From NCBI GenBank assembly GCA_019244395.1, contig JAFASQ010000415.1, positions 1 through 42,232 on the forward strand: 42,232 nucleotides of DNA, read 5' to 3'. The stretch is from Solirubrobacterales bacterium (GTDB lineage Bacteria; Actinomycetota; Thermoleophilia; Solirubrobacterales; Solirubrobacteraceae). Under the pieces are notes generated by a model. The model had not been told where the DNA came from and ran no database searches. It saw nothing but the letters and a program-made list of their open reading frames with translations. Of this stretch, positions 8,870 to 16,948 are shown piece by piece (the stretch's first letter is position 1; every line of letters starts with the position of its first letter). The position numbers were made by a program, and so were the translations under genes.

Positions 8870-9730
8870 CTAGCCGGCCTCGGCGAGACGTCCCTGATTG
8901 GCCATCCGGCCAGTGCGCGGCGATCGCCTGGTGCTCGCGAGCCGACGCGGCTCCCTCTGACTCGCCGCTGCGGCCACCGGCTCGTCGGCAACCTCGGCTC
9001 CGGCCGCCGCCGAGATCAGCGCCTCGAACAACGGCCCATGGGCCTCGAGGCCCTCGGCATGCCACTGAACCCCGAGGACCAGCCGGCCGTTTTGATCCTC
9101 GACCGCCTCGATCGCGCCGTCCTCGGCCCAGGCGGTCGCCACCAGGTTCTTGCCCAGCGTCTTGACGCCCTGGTGGTGGAACGAGTTGACCTCGAGCGAG
9201 GGGCCGCCCAGGGTCGCCCTGAGGCGGCTGTGCGGTGCGGTCTCCACACGGTGGGTGGTGATGCTGCCGTGCTGGGGCTGGCGGTGCGCGAGCCGGCTGC
9301 CCACGACGTCGGGCAGGTGCTGGTGCAGCGTCCCGCCGCGCGCCACGTTGAGGATCTGCATGCCGCGGCAGATGCCGAGGATCGGCAGGCGGCGCCGGTC
9401 CGCGGCCTTCACGAGGGCGAGCTCGACCGCATCCACGCGAGGCTCGGTCGGGCCGAGCTCCGGGTGCGGTTCCTCGCCGTAGATGCTGGGCTGGACGTCA
9501 GGGCCGCCGGGGAGGCAGACGCCGTCCACCCGGTCGAGCAGCGTCGCGATCGTGTCGGGGCGCAGCAGCGGGATGATCACCGGCACGCCGCCCGCCCGTT
9601 CGATCGCCTCGGGGTAGAGGGTGGCGAGCGACACCTCGAGCTTCGGCGGCTCGCCCTGGGGGCGCGCGATGAAATCCTCGGGCCGGCGAAGCTCGGATGT
9701 GGTGATCGCGATCAGAGGACGGGCGCGCAT
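8870..9730 (-). CDS. Gamma-glutamyl-gamma-aminobutyrate hydrolase family protein (PuuD-like, peptidase C26)
   Basis: This is a class I glutamine-amidotransferase-fold hydrolase of 286 aa. The nucleophile elbow ILGICRGMQ holds Cys121; His224 and Glu226 lie in LGVQWHAEG. The oxyanion strand VDGVCLPGGPDV is at 68-79. The start at ATG 9730 (MRARPLIAITTS) matches the family N-terminus; the longer open frame upstream to 10015 is low-complexity and is left out. E. coli PuuD releases GABA from gamma-glutamyl-GABA in putrescine breakdown, but no other puu gene is present here. The C-terminal 30 residues are basic and Arg/Ser/Ala-rich, which is unusual and probably a loose tail. Confidence 0.88.
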   Translation of the reverse strand: MRARPLIAITTSELRRPEDFIARPQGEPPKLEVSLATLYPEAIERAGGVPVIIPLLRPDTIATLLDRVDGVCLPGGPDVQPSIYGEEPHPELGPTEPRVDAVELALVKAADRRRLPILGICRGMQILNVARGGTLHQHLPDVVGSRLAHRQPQHGSITTHRVETAPHSRLRATLGGPSLEVNSFHHQGVKTLGKNLVATAWAEDGAIEAVEDQNGRLVLGVQWHAEGLEAHGPLFEALISAAAGAEVADEPVAAAASQREPRRLASTRRSPRTGRMANQGRLAEAG

Positions 9731-10412
9731 GTGCACATATATTTGGGCGGTCGGTGCCGTTCCTCCATATCCATCGGGATAAACATCCGTCCTGGCAGTT
9801 CGCCCGGAATAAGGAGTTTGGTGGCGGTGGCGGACGGGTTTGGTGGCCGAGGGGGCCACCAACGTGCGTGGAGCATGATCAAGAAACGCGCGCATGCTGG
9901 CGTTTCTCGCCCAGCCGCCCGGGTGAGGTGGCGGGAGCTCAGGCGATCCGGCGGGCGGGTCACCCGATCCGGCGAGCGAGCTGGGCGCGGAGGTAGAAGC
10001 ATGGGGTGCGGCCACATCGGCTGCGCCCCCTGCCTTCGTTTCGTGATGGGCGCGCTAGACGGTGCAAAACGCAGAAACCGGCCGCCCCGCCACCGCATCT
10101 GCGACATAAGCGTCGTGGAGGCGCTTATGTCGCAGATGTTGTCTCGCTGGGCGAGCCTTTGCGCTTTGTGCACTCCAGCGGGCGGGGCGGGGCGGCCGTC
10201 GAGTGGATTGCCTCGCGCCAGTTGGCCTTGATCACCGTCCCACAGCTCCACGTGGAGAAGGAGGAGGAGGCGTACGTCGGCGCCGCGAGGATCGGACGCT
10301 CGATCCGATGCACCGGCCCTGAGTGACGAGCCGGCGCCGGTGGCGCGCGCCACGACCCGCGCCCCCACACTCCGCGCAGGCCACGCGATCCGGCGGGCGC
10401 AGGGCCGGCCGA
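9731..10412. other. Intergenic stretch with a long hairpin and a doubtful ORF
   Basis: No recognisable gene fills this 680 bp. It holds the inverted repeat at 10096-10138. Downstream of it on the plus strand an open frame ends at 10326 with a plausible C-terminus (VEWIASRQLALITVPQLHV, then a Glu-rich stretch). A short GTG start near 10170 would give about 52 aa, but I do not recognise it and overlapping frames exist on the other strand. A 20-base sequence starting TCAGGCGATCCGG at 9939-9958 recurs at 10413-10432, where it encodes the end of the 58-aa protein. Its 15-base core also occurs at 10386-10400. Confidence 0.35.
10096..10138. repeat. Perfect 17-bp inverted repeat (long hairpin)
   Basis: The left arm CATCTGCGACATAAGCG (10096-10112) and right arm CGCTTATGTCGCAGATG (10122-10138) are exact complements around a 9-base loop. 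The arms are less GC-rich than their surroundings. No T-run follows, so it need not be a classical terminator. It could be a dispersed genomic repeat, a protein-binding palindrome or a structured RNA element. Confidence 0.85.
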
Positions 10413-10589
10413 TCAGGCGATCCGGCGGGCGGCGAACCAGCCCGCGGCCGCGCCGGCCATGAGGCCCACGCCCAGCAGGGTGGCGCTGCGCAGCGGCTTA
10501 CGCCGTGCCTTCGACGCCGCCCCGCGAACCGAGTGCCGAGCCGTCGCCTTTGCCGCCTTCATTCCGACCGTACGGGCGAAACGTGCCAT
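10413..10589 (-). CDS. Small basic single-pass membrane protein, 58 aa
   Basis: The start at ATG 10589 is set by GGAGG five bases upstream (complement of 10595-10599). The longer frame to 10616 would include that site. The first ~35 residues are rich in Lys, Arg and Ala (MARFARTVGMKAAKATARHS...). They are followed by one glycine-rich hydrophobic helix (LLGVGLMAGAAAGWFAA) and an Arg-Arg tail. No family is recognised. The layout, a basic segment then a C-terminal membrane helix, resembles in miniature the ParA partner at 16948-17520. It stands alone between intergenic regions. Confidence 0.6.
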   Translation of the reverse strand: MARFARTVGMKAAKATARHSVRGAASKARRKPLRSATLLGVGLMAGAAAGWFAARRIA

Positions 10590-10690
10590 CGATGCCTCCA
10601 TTTTCGGGAATCCCACGCTGGTTTACCCGGGTCGAGTGCATCGCTAATCCAGCCCCACGCCGGCCAGGAACTGAATGGTTACGAAGAAAG

Positions 10691-11848
10691 CTAAAGCGCG
10701 GGCGGCTCACCGCTCCAGTACGCCGAGAACGCGCTGCTGGAGGGGCTAGTGAGGCGTCGAGCGATATTCGTCAGCTCGGTCGCCGGGCGTCTAGCGGTGC
10801 TGTCGACGACGGAGAGGTATCCACCGGTGGCGCTGTAGAGAAGCCAGCGGCCATGCCATTGAATGTCCGCCTGGATCACACACCCGCTATCGGGGGCGTG
10901 CTCGCGGCGCACCGCCGTGGCGATATGCCCGCCGGCACGGAGAACGTACACCGTCTCCGTGCCGGTCGAACCGCTGGAGCCCGAGTTAGACAACGAGGTG
11001 TAGGCGACCGCGCGGCCGTCCGGAGCCACGGCGACAGTGCCGGCGAGCTCTCCGGCCGGCGCCGGCAGCTTCGTCTCGGCAAACAGCGACCCATCAAGGT
11101 TGAGCAAGATCAAGCGCTGGTTGGTGAGGAGCTCGACCAGGCGGCCGAGTGGATCGAGCTCCACATCGGGTTTGCGCACCGGCAGCTGCAGTCGGCGGAG
11201 CGAGGCGAGCGGCTCGTTGACCCCGCCGTGCGCCCACATCACGCTGCCGCCGGCGATGAAGTAGAGGCTTTGTGTCGTCCGGTCGTAGACGTAAGAAGCC
11301 GGGCTGCGCACCACCACCCGCTCGAGGGCGCCCATGTCCGTGCGCAGGAGAAGCAGGTGGCCGCGATAGCGGTACGCGTAGAAGCCGCCGCTTGTCCACC
11401 CGAGCGGGAACTCGTTGGGCGCGACACGCCGCTCGTGGCCATCCAGCGAGGAGACGTACAGCCGCTCGGCGCCCGCGGTCCGGTATGAGAAGGCGACGGC
11501 GTGGTGCCCAATCGTCACGATGCCGATGGGCAACGTGCCCTGATATTGCCCGCTCGACCGCCAGAGGGTCCTTCGCCATCGTCCGACGATGAGGTGCCGG
11601 TGGCGTATGGCGTACCAGGCGCCGGTGCCGGGGACCCAGGCGACATCGCGCGGGAACGGGAGGATGCGCGGGGGGACGCTCCGGATGTCCCCGTTGCGCT
11701 CGACCTGAAAGCGGCGCGCGCCCGCGTCGATCGTGATCGGCGCCGGCAGACGCACGGCGGCGCGGGTGGTCGTGCCGGCGGGCGAGGCCGAGGCGAACGT
11801 CGCGGCAGCGGCCAGAGCGATCGCTATCGATACTCGCGTCGCGCGCAC
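10691..11848 (-). CDS. Secreted WD40/propeller-like protein of unknown function
   Basis: The protein is 385 aa if started at GTG 11848 (VRATRVSIAIALAAAATFASASPAG), which gives a clean signal peptide. The frame is open to 12004, but that extension is an Arg/Ser-rich shadow overlapping the next gene. The mature part contains repeated beta-strand segments with aromatic turns (VAWVPGTGAWYAI, FYAYRYRGHLLLL, SLYFIAGGSVMW, TVAVAPDGRAVAYTS), the last being a TolB/WD40-like blade motif. It is probably a periplasmic or cell-surface beta-propeller. No catalytic motif is visible. It lies downstream of the glyoxalase-fold gene on the same strand, 49 bases away. Confidence 0.65.
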   Translation of the reverse strand: MRATRVSIAIALAAAATFASASPAGTTTRAAVRLPAPITIDAGARRFQVERNGDIRSVPPRILPFPRDVAWVPGTGAWYAIRHRHLIVGRWRRTLWRSSGQYQGTLPIGIVTIGHHAVAFSYRTAGAERLYVSSLDGHERRVAPNEFPLGWTSGGFYAYRYRGHLLLLRTDMGALERVVVRSPASYVYDRTTQSLYFIAGGSVMWAHGGVNEPLASLRRLQLPVRKPDVELDPLGRLVELLTNQRLILLNLDGSLFAETKLPAPAGELAGTVAVAPDGRAVAYTSLSNSGSSGSTGTETVYVLRAGGHIATAVRREHAPDSGCVIQADIQWHGRWLLYSATGGYLSVVDSTARRPATELTNIARRLTSPSSSAFSAYWSGEPPAL

Positions 11849-11897
11849 GCGACACGTACGGAGCAGGACGGGTTCGAGGTCCCTTTGACCACGCCGG

Positions 11898-12353
11898 CTA
11901 TGCCTGGGCGCGGAGCTCCTCCGCCGAGGGGATCTCGACCGGGTGATCGGGCGGCTGCGTGAAGCGGATCGGGTTGCCGAACGGGTCGCGCAGCGCGCAG
12001 TCAATGCCGTAGAAGCGCTCGGTCGGCTCCTGCGTGAATTCGACCCCGGCAGCGAGCAGTCGATCGTAGGTGGCGCGGCAGTCGTCGGTCGCGAAGATCA
12101 GGCCGCCGCCGGCCCCGCCTTTGGCCACCAGCTCACGGATCTGCTCGGCGGTCGCGTCGTCGTAGGCCGGGGGACCCGGAAGCATCAGTCCGACCTGAAG
12201 GTCAGGCTCGTCAGGAGCGGTCACCGTGAGCCAGCGCATGAACCCGAGGTCGGCGTCCGTGTGGACCACCATGCCGAGCTTGCCGACGTAGAAATCGAGC
12301 GCCTCGTCCTGATCGAGGACGTGGATGAAGGCGTGGATGATTCGGTTGAGCAT
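11898..12353 (-). CDS. VOC (glyoxalase/bleomycin-resistance fold) protein
   Basis: The protein is 151 aa from ATG 12353 (MLNRIIHAFIHVLD). It has two beta-alpha-beta-beta-beta modules: the first carries IHVLDQDEALDFYVGKLGM and a possible metal ligand His11; the second carries GLIFATDDCRATYDRL and ends with ALRDPFGNPIRFTQPP. That is the usual VOC layout. Members include glyoxalase I, dioxygenases and antibiotic-binding proteins; the substrate here is unknown. An AraC regulator gene lies 90 bases upstream on the same strand. The AraC plus VOC pair is a common actinobacterial arrangement, and both are probably one transcript. Confidence 0.88.
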   Translation of the reverse strand: MLNRIIHAFIHVLDQDEALDFYVGKLGMVVHTDADLGFMRWLTVTAPDEPDLQVGLMLPGPPAYDDATAEQIRELVAKGGAGGGLIFATDDCRATYDRLLAAGVEFTQEPTERFYGIDCALRDPFGNPIRFTQPPDHPVEIPSAEELRAQA

Positions 12354-12443
12354 GCCGGTGACGCTAAACGCCGCCGGGGCCGGGCGCTTCTCCAAATCTG
12401 CTCTGTTCTCGAGGTTCCGGCGGGCCTCGGGTCCGGCAGCGCC

Positions 12444-12848
12444 TCACCCGGCGGGGCGCATCCAGGCCATCGCCCAGCACGCCGGCATCCGCAGAGCGGC
12501 TCCTTGGCCCGCGAAGCGCGCGCGATATTGCGAAGGTGACTCGCCGATCACCGCGCGAAACGTGCGGCTGAACGTGCCGAGGCTGGCGAAGCCCACGTCG
12601 AAGCAGATCTCGGTCACGGACCGGTCCGTATCGCGGAGCAGCTCCATCGCTCGCTCCACGCGACGGCGCTGCAGGTACCGGTGCGGCGTCTCGCCGAACG
12701 TGGCGCGGAACTGGCGAGCGAAGTGCGCGGGCGAGACATGCGCCACCGCTGCCAGGGTCGGGACGTCGAGCGGCTGCACATACGCCCGGTCCATCGTGTC
12801 CCGGGCCCGCAGCATCCTTCGGTTGCGGTCCTCGATCGCGCGGGACAT
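12444..12848 (-). CDS. AraC-family regulator (DNA-binding domain only)
   Basis: The protein is 134 aa from ATG 12848. It has both AraC helix-turn-helix units: LAAVAHVSPAHFARQFR at 32-48, and the signature region from VTEICFDVGFASLGTFSRTF (78-97) to GESPSQYR. There is no N-terminal sensor domain. It resembles the short AraC regulators that accompany VOC genes, which have a C-terminus of the type MPACWAMAW. It probably controls the downstream VOC gene and itself. It is divergent from the Ser/Thr kinase gene, with 83 bases between starts. Confidence 0.9.
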   Translation of the reverse strand: MSRAIEDRNRRMLRARDTMDRAYVQPLDVPTLAAVAHVSPAHFARQFRATFGETPHRYLQRRRVERAMELLRDTDRSVTEICFDVGFASLGTFSRTFRAVIGESPSQYRARFAGQGAALRMPACWAMAWMRPAG

Positions 12849-12931
12849 CGCCTCGGAGCATATGTCGGCCGAGGCGAGTTCTCAGGGCTTCGGGAGGTGG
12901 CTCGGGCAGCGCGTGCGGGTATCTCGTAGGT

Positions 12932-14578
12932 GTGGCCATAGCTGACGATCTGACCCGCTATCGGCGGATCTCGACTCTTGGCTCGGGTGGGATGGCCCGG
13001 GTCGACCTCGCGGAGGACACGCTGCTGGGACGCCAGGTGGCGCTCAAGCGGATGAACGAGACGGCCGGCCCCAGTGGCGTCTTGCGCCTGCGGCGCGAGG
13101 CGATGACCGGTGCGTCACTCAGCCACCCAAACCTCGTCTCGATCTACGACGTGGTCACCGGCGAGGACGGCCACCTCGTGGTCGTGATGGAGTATGTGGC
13201 CGGCGAAACGCTTCGTGCCAGGCTGGGCCGCGAGGGACGGCTGCCCGTCGGGGAGGCCCTCCACATCCTCGAGGGCGTGGCCGCCGGCCTCGACGCCATC
13301 CATGCCCGGGGGATCGTGCATCGCGATGTCAAGCCGTCGAACATCCTGCTTGGCGCCGATGGTGCCGTGAAGCTGGCCGATCTGGGCATCGCCTCAGTCC
13401 CCGACGGCACACGGATCACGACCTCTGGGTCGATCATCGGATCCCTGAGCTACATGGCGCCGGAGCAGCTGGCGGACACCCGTGCGCGTCCGGCCATCGA
13501 TATCTACGCGCTGGCGGCGATGGCGTTCGAGCTGTTGTCGGGCCACAAGGCGCGGCGCGAGACGAACGCCGTCGCCCTTGCCCACGCGCTGGCGACACAA
13601 CCGCCCCCGGACCTCCGCGCGGCGTGGCCGGACGCGCCCGCGGCTGCCGTGCAGACGGTAAGCCGCGGGATGGCCCGGGATCCAAGCGCCCGTCCGCGCT
13701 CGGCCGGGGAGCTCGTGGCGGGTCTGAAGGCGGCGCTCGAGCCGGAACCAACCGTGCCAATGCGGGCGCTGGCGCCGGTCCCTGCGCCGGTCAGCGCCGT
13801 GCCTGCCGATGCGAAGTCGGCAGCGCCACGGCACGCGCGGCCCGCGGGGCCGCCTGCGGCGGTGTATCGTCACCGCCGCTCGCCGGCTGCAGCCGTCGCG
13901 GCCGCGCTGTTGGGGCTGGTGGCGCTGGCTGTCGTGCTCGCGGTGGTGCTGAATTCGGGGAGCGGGCAGCCACAGCGGTCCGCCTCCGGAAGCACCTCGA
14001 GGCACGGATCGGGCGGCACGACGCAGGGATCGGGCGGCACGACGCAGGCATCGAGCGGCACGACGCACGGATCGGGCGGCACGGCCACGCACACGGGCAC
14101 TTCTGCGTCGCGGCCGGCGACGAGCGGCACCGCTTCCGCGCCGCCGTCGTCCGGGACGTCGTCCACGCCGGCGCCATCCGGGACATCGTCCACGTCGACG
14201 CCATCCGGCGCGTCGTCCGCGGGCGCGTCGTCCGCGGGCGGGCCGTCCCCGTCTACCACGCCGATCTCGGCGGTCGAATCGTTCTACCAACTGGCTGCAG
14301 CGCACCGATACGACGAGGCGTGGGCGCTCGCGGATCCGAGCCTGCGCGCCCAGCTGCTGGGCTTGCGGAGCTTCGAGGCGGGCCTGGCCGGCACTCGGTC
14401 GATCACGTTCGGCGACGCCCGGAGCGTCAGCCAGTCATCCGGGGGCGCCACCGTCGCCATCCAGACCACCTCGCTCCGCGACGACGGGACTCATAGCTGC
14501 ACCGGGACCGTCGATCTCGTTCGCGGCGGATCGACGGCCGGCTGGCTGCTGCATCAGGTCCACATCACCTGCACCTGA
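12932..14578 (+). CDS. Membrane Ser/Thr protein kinase with NTF2-like ectodomain
   Basis: The protein is 548 aa from GTG 12932. The kinase domain (about 9-270) has the glycine loop GSGGMA (17-22), Lys39, the catalytic HRDVKPSN (130-137), a metal-binding DLG (150-152) in place of the usual DFG, and YMAPEQL (175-180). A juxtamembrane Pro/Ala segment leads to one membrane helix (about 318-341). Outside the membrane is a Gly/Ser/Thr/Pro linker of ~100 residues with 7-residue repeats. A C-terminal domain follows (about 452-548: AVESFYQLAAAHRYDEAW...), which looks NTF2/SnoaL-like. It is a Hanks-type sensor kinase; the ectodomain replaces the PASTA repeats of PknB. It converges on a membrane-anchored propeller gene. 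Confidence 0.88.
   Translation: MAIADDLTRYRRISTLGSGGMARVDLAEDTLLGRQVALKRMNETAGPSGVLRLRREAMTGASLSHPNLVSIYDVVTGEDGHLVVVMEYVAGETLRARLGREGRLPVGEALHILEGVAAGLDAIHARGIVHRDVKPSNILLGADGAVKLADLGIASVPDGTRITTSGSIIGSLSYMAPEQLADTRARPAIDIYALAAMAFELLSGHKARRETNAVALAHALATQPPPDLRAAWPDAPAAAVQTVSRGMARDPSARPRSAGELVAGLKAALEPEPTVPMRALAPVPAPVSAVPADAKSAAPRHARPAGPPAAVYRHRRSPAAAVAAALLGLVALAVVLAVVLNSGSGQPQRSASGSTSRHGSGGTTQGSGGTTQASSGTTHGSGGTATHTGTSASRPATSGTASAPPSSGTSSTPAPSGTSSTSTPSGASSAGASSAGGPSPSTTPISAVESFYQLAAAHRYDEAWALADPSLRAQLLGLRSFEAGLAGTRSITFGDARSVSQSSGGATVAIQTTSLRDDGTHSCTGTVDLVRGGSTAGWLLHQVHITCT
14006..14089 (+). repeat. 21-bp tandem repeat in the kinase linker (4 copies)
   Basis: Four units of the type GGATCGGGCGGCACGACGCA (plus one base) run head to tail. 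The first two are identical and the third and fourth are degenerate. They encode GSGGTTQ, GSGGTTQ, ASSGTTH and GSGGTAT. They probably expand and contract by slippage and set the length of the extracellular linker. Confidence 0.85.
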
Positions 14579-14644
14579 TGCGAACAACTGGCCGGATGCG
14601 CGGCTGGACATGGTCCGAGAGCGCGAGACGGTCGACTCGGGTGC

Positions 14645-15934
14645 TCAGCGCCCAGGAAGCATCTGGTAGATGGTCGCGAACCCGATCAGGAACACGACCT
14701 TTCCGTCGGTGATCACGGGGGTGAACTCGCCGTCGTCGAACGAGAACACCTGACGCCCGGTGCGCTGGTCGAGGCCGAAGGTGGTGTTCGAGCCCAAGCT
14801 GGAGTAGTACACGACGTTGCCGATGGCCGTGGCGGAGCCATCGATCCGCCCGCCGCCCCCGTGACTCCAGCGCAGACCGCCGCTGTCGGCGCTGTACGCG
14901 TAGAGATGGCCATCGTACGAGCCGATATAGACCATGGGCCCAAGACCGGGAACGTTTGCCACGGCCGGCGAGGCGTAGACATATGCGCCCGTCGACGCGG
15001 TCCACGAAGTTGCCCCGGAGCTCGCCCAGAATGCGTAGACCGCGCCGCTCGTGCTGCCGATGTACACCCTCCCGAACGCGACCGCGGGCGTCGAGTAGAA
15101 GCTGTCGCCACCCGCCGCCGACCAGATCTCCTGGCCGTCAGCCGCGTTGACGGCATGCACGCGAGCGCCGTAGTCGCCGAAGTAGATCGTGTTGTGGGCA
15201 AACGCGACCCCGCCCTTGACTGCGCCGCTGGCCTGGAAGGTCCAGTTCGTCTGGCCGTCGTAGGTCCGAAACGAGTAGACGGTGCCGCTCTGGTCGCCCA
15301 GGAACACGCTGAGACCGTGCACGAGCGGCGAGGACTCGCTCCCGGCGGGTAGCGAGTGCGACCACGCCACCTTTCCGGTCTTCATCGACAACGCCGTGAC
15401 CGCGCCGTTTCCCGGCTCGCGGGCGCCAGGACTCGTCGATAGCAGCGTGAAGAACACGAGCTTGTGCCGCACGTCGAGCGCCGGAGAGGCCGCGGCCACG
15501 CTTCCTACCCGGCGCTGCCAGAGGAGATGGCCGTTTGTCGTGCTTACTGCCCTCGCCCATCCGTTGGCGTCCTCGAAGTACACCGTGTTGTCATAGACCA
15601 CCGGCGGGAACTCAAGCAGCGCGCCGTCCCGGAACCTCCATCCCACGTGCAGCGGCGGGTCGAGCTTGGCCGCGTTGGGGAAGAAGCGGGTCCGCGCCAG
15701 TGTGTAGCCGTAGAGCGGCCAGGGATCGTCCGTGGGAGCCGGACGCGGCTTGGGCGCAGGCGGCGGAGGCAGAATCGGCGGCGGCGGCATGGGCGCCGCC
15801 GCGTGCAATGTGGGATCGCGGCGCTGCTGAGCGCTCCCAGATTTGAGCAGCACCAGGACCGCCACCGCGACCGCTATCGCAATGAGCGGGCCCGCCACGG
15901 CGACGAGGCCCCGACGCAAGCCGGGACTCGACAT
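14645..15934 (-). CDS. Membrane-anchored PQQ-type (quinoprotein-like) beta-propeller
   Basis: The protein is 429 aa from ATG 15934 (MSSPGLRRGL). The open frame to 16318 overlaps the divergent ParA gene and is discarded. A signal-anchor helix (about 9-30) is followed by a proline-rich spacer (PPPPILPPPPAPKPRPAP). Then come at least six blades with the PQQ-repeat pattern: GHLLWQRRVG, GKVAWSHSLPAG, GQTNWTFQASG, GQEIWSAAGGD, GATSWTAST, GGLRWSHGG. No dehydrogenase active-site residues are obvious, so it is more likely a BamB-like or binding scaffold outside the membrane than an enzyme. It is convergent with the kinase gene (66 bases apart) and divergent from parA (144 bases). Confidence 0.85.
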   Translation of the reverse strand: MSSPGLRRGLVAVAGPLIAIAVAVAVLVLLKSGSAQQRRDPTLHAAAPMPPPPILPPPPAPKPRPAPTDDPWPLYGYTLARTRFFPNAAKLDPPLHVGWRFRDGALLEFPPVVYDNTVYFEDANGWARAVSTTNGHLLWQRRVGSVAAASPALDVRHKLVFFTLLSTSPGAREPGNGAVTALSMKTGKVAWSHSLPAGSESSPLVHGLSVFLGDQSGTVYSFRTYDGQTNWTFQASGAVKGGVAFAHNTIYFGDYGARVHAVNAADGQEIWSAAGGDSFYSTPAVAFGRVYIGSTSGAVYAFWASSGATSWTASTGAYVYASPAVANVPGLGPMVYIGSYDGHLYAYSADSGGLRWSHGGGGRIDGSATAIGNVVYYSSLGSNTTFGLDQRTGRQVFSFDDGEFTPVITDGKVVFLIGFATIYQMLPGR

Positions 15935-16078
15935 GGCGGCGGATGCTAGCCAGCCTCGCTGACGACACAGATCGTGGCGGCGCGGTGCGAGGAGTCGACG
16001 GGCTGGAGCCTCCATGGTCTTGCGCTGTGCACGTCGCAGGAACTCCTGTGTTGCCCGTCGAATACCGGCCTCGGAGAC

Positions 16079-16948
16079 ATGTCTCGAGCCGTCGTGACAG
16101 CAATCGCAGCGCAAAAGGGAGGGACCGGCAAAACCGCGCTCGCCGGGAGCCTCGGTTCGCAGTGGGCATATGCGGGATTCCGGACGCTGTTGGTCGATCT
16201 CGACCAGCAAGCCAACCTGACATTTGCTTACGGTGTCGATCCGGCAGCCCTCGAGGCCACCGTCGTCGACGTGCTGGCGCCAAGGAATGCGGTGCCGGCC
16301 GAAGACGCGGTGCTGCACGACGTGCTAGGCGTGCCTAGGCTGGACCTGTTGCCGTGCGACGAACGCGCGGAGGCATTGGATACACAACTTCGGTCCGAGA
16401 CGATGGGCGTGTTCAAGCTGAACGACGCGCTCGAGCCGCTTCTGTCCGAGTACGACCGCGTGCTGATGGATTGCCCCCCGAACGTGGGAGAACTCACGGT
16501 TTCGGCGCTCCTCCTGGCCGACGAGATCGTCTGCCCGATCAAGATGGGAGACAGCAACGCGCTCCGAGGTCTGAGTCGGCTTACGCAGACCGTCGAGAAG
16601 CTGAACCGCCGGGGCGCAGAGGTGCGCTTCAAGAGCCTGGTCAGGGTCGAGTGCGACCACGCTCAGCTGAGCTACCGCCTAAATCAGCAAGCTCTTCAGC
16701 GGCTCGCTCGGCGACTGAAGCTTCGGGTGGCGCGAACCGAGCTGAGGGCTCGGGCCGCGTGGCGGACCGCCATCACTCAGGATGTGCCGCTAATCCTGCT
16801 GGATGAGCGCGACCGCAGCACACGCGAGGCGCAGGCGGACGTCCACAACCTGGCCAGGGAGCTCTGGCCGCGGGTCAAGTTTCCCTCCCCGAGCGAGATC
16901 AAGACCCAGAGGAGGGCGAGTGCAGCCAGCGACAGGAAGGCAGCCTAG
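16079..16948 (+). CDS. Orphan ParA/MinD-type ATPase
   Basis: The protein is 289 aa from ATG 16079 (MSRAVVTAIAAQ), with GGAG just upstream. The frame is open back to 15974, but those residues are not ParA-like. It has the deviant Walker A KGGTGKT (13-19), Walker A' TLLVDLDQQANLT with Asp40/Asp42, and a Walker B-like VLMDCPPN. This places it in the ParA/Soj family of dimerising DNA-binding ATPases, which segregate DNA or position protein cargo. There is no ParB and no parS-like palindrome next to it. Instead its stop overlaps the start of a very basic membrane-helix protein (TAGTG), so the two are made together. Confidence 0.88.
   Translation: MSRAVVTAIAAQKGGTGKTALAGSLGSQWAYAGFRTLLVDLDQQANLTFAYGVDPAALEATVVDVLAPRNAVPAEDAVLHDVLGVPRLDLLPCDERAEALDTQLRSETMGVFKLNDALEPLLSEYDRVLMDCPPNVGELTVSALLLADEIVCPIKMGDSNALRGLSRLTQTVEKLNRRGAEVRFKSLVRVECDHAQLSYRLNQQALQRLARRLKLRVARTELRARAAWRTAITQDVPLILLDERDRSTREAQADVHNLARELWPRVKFPSPSEIKTQRRASAASDRKAA

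Noticed and set aside
8675-10231. Long plus-strand frame across the PuuD-like gene and its upstream region
   Set aside because: It is antisense to a clear Cys-His-Glu hydrolase and has shadow-like composition.
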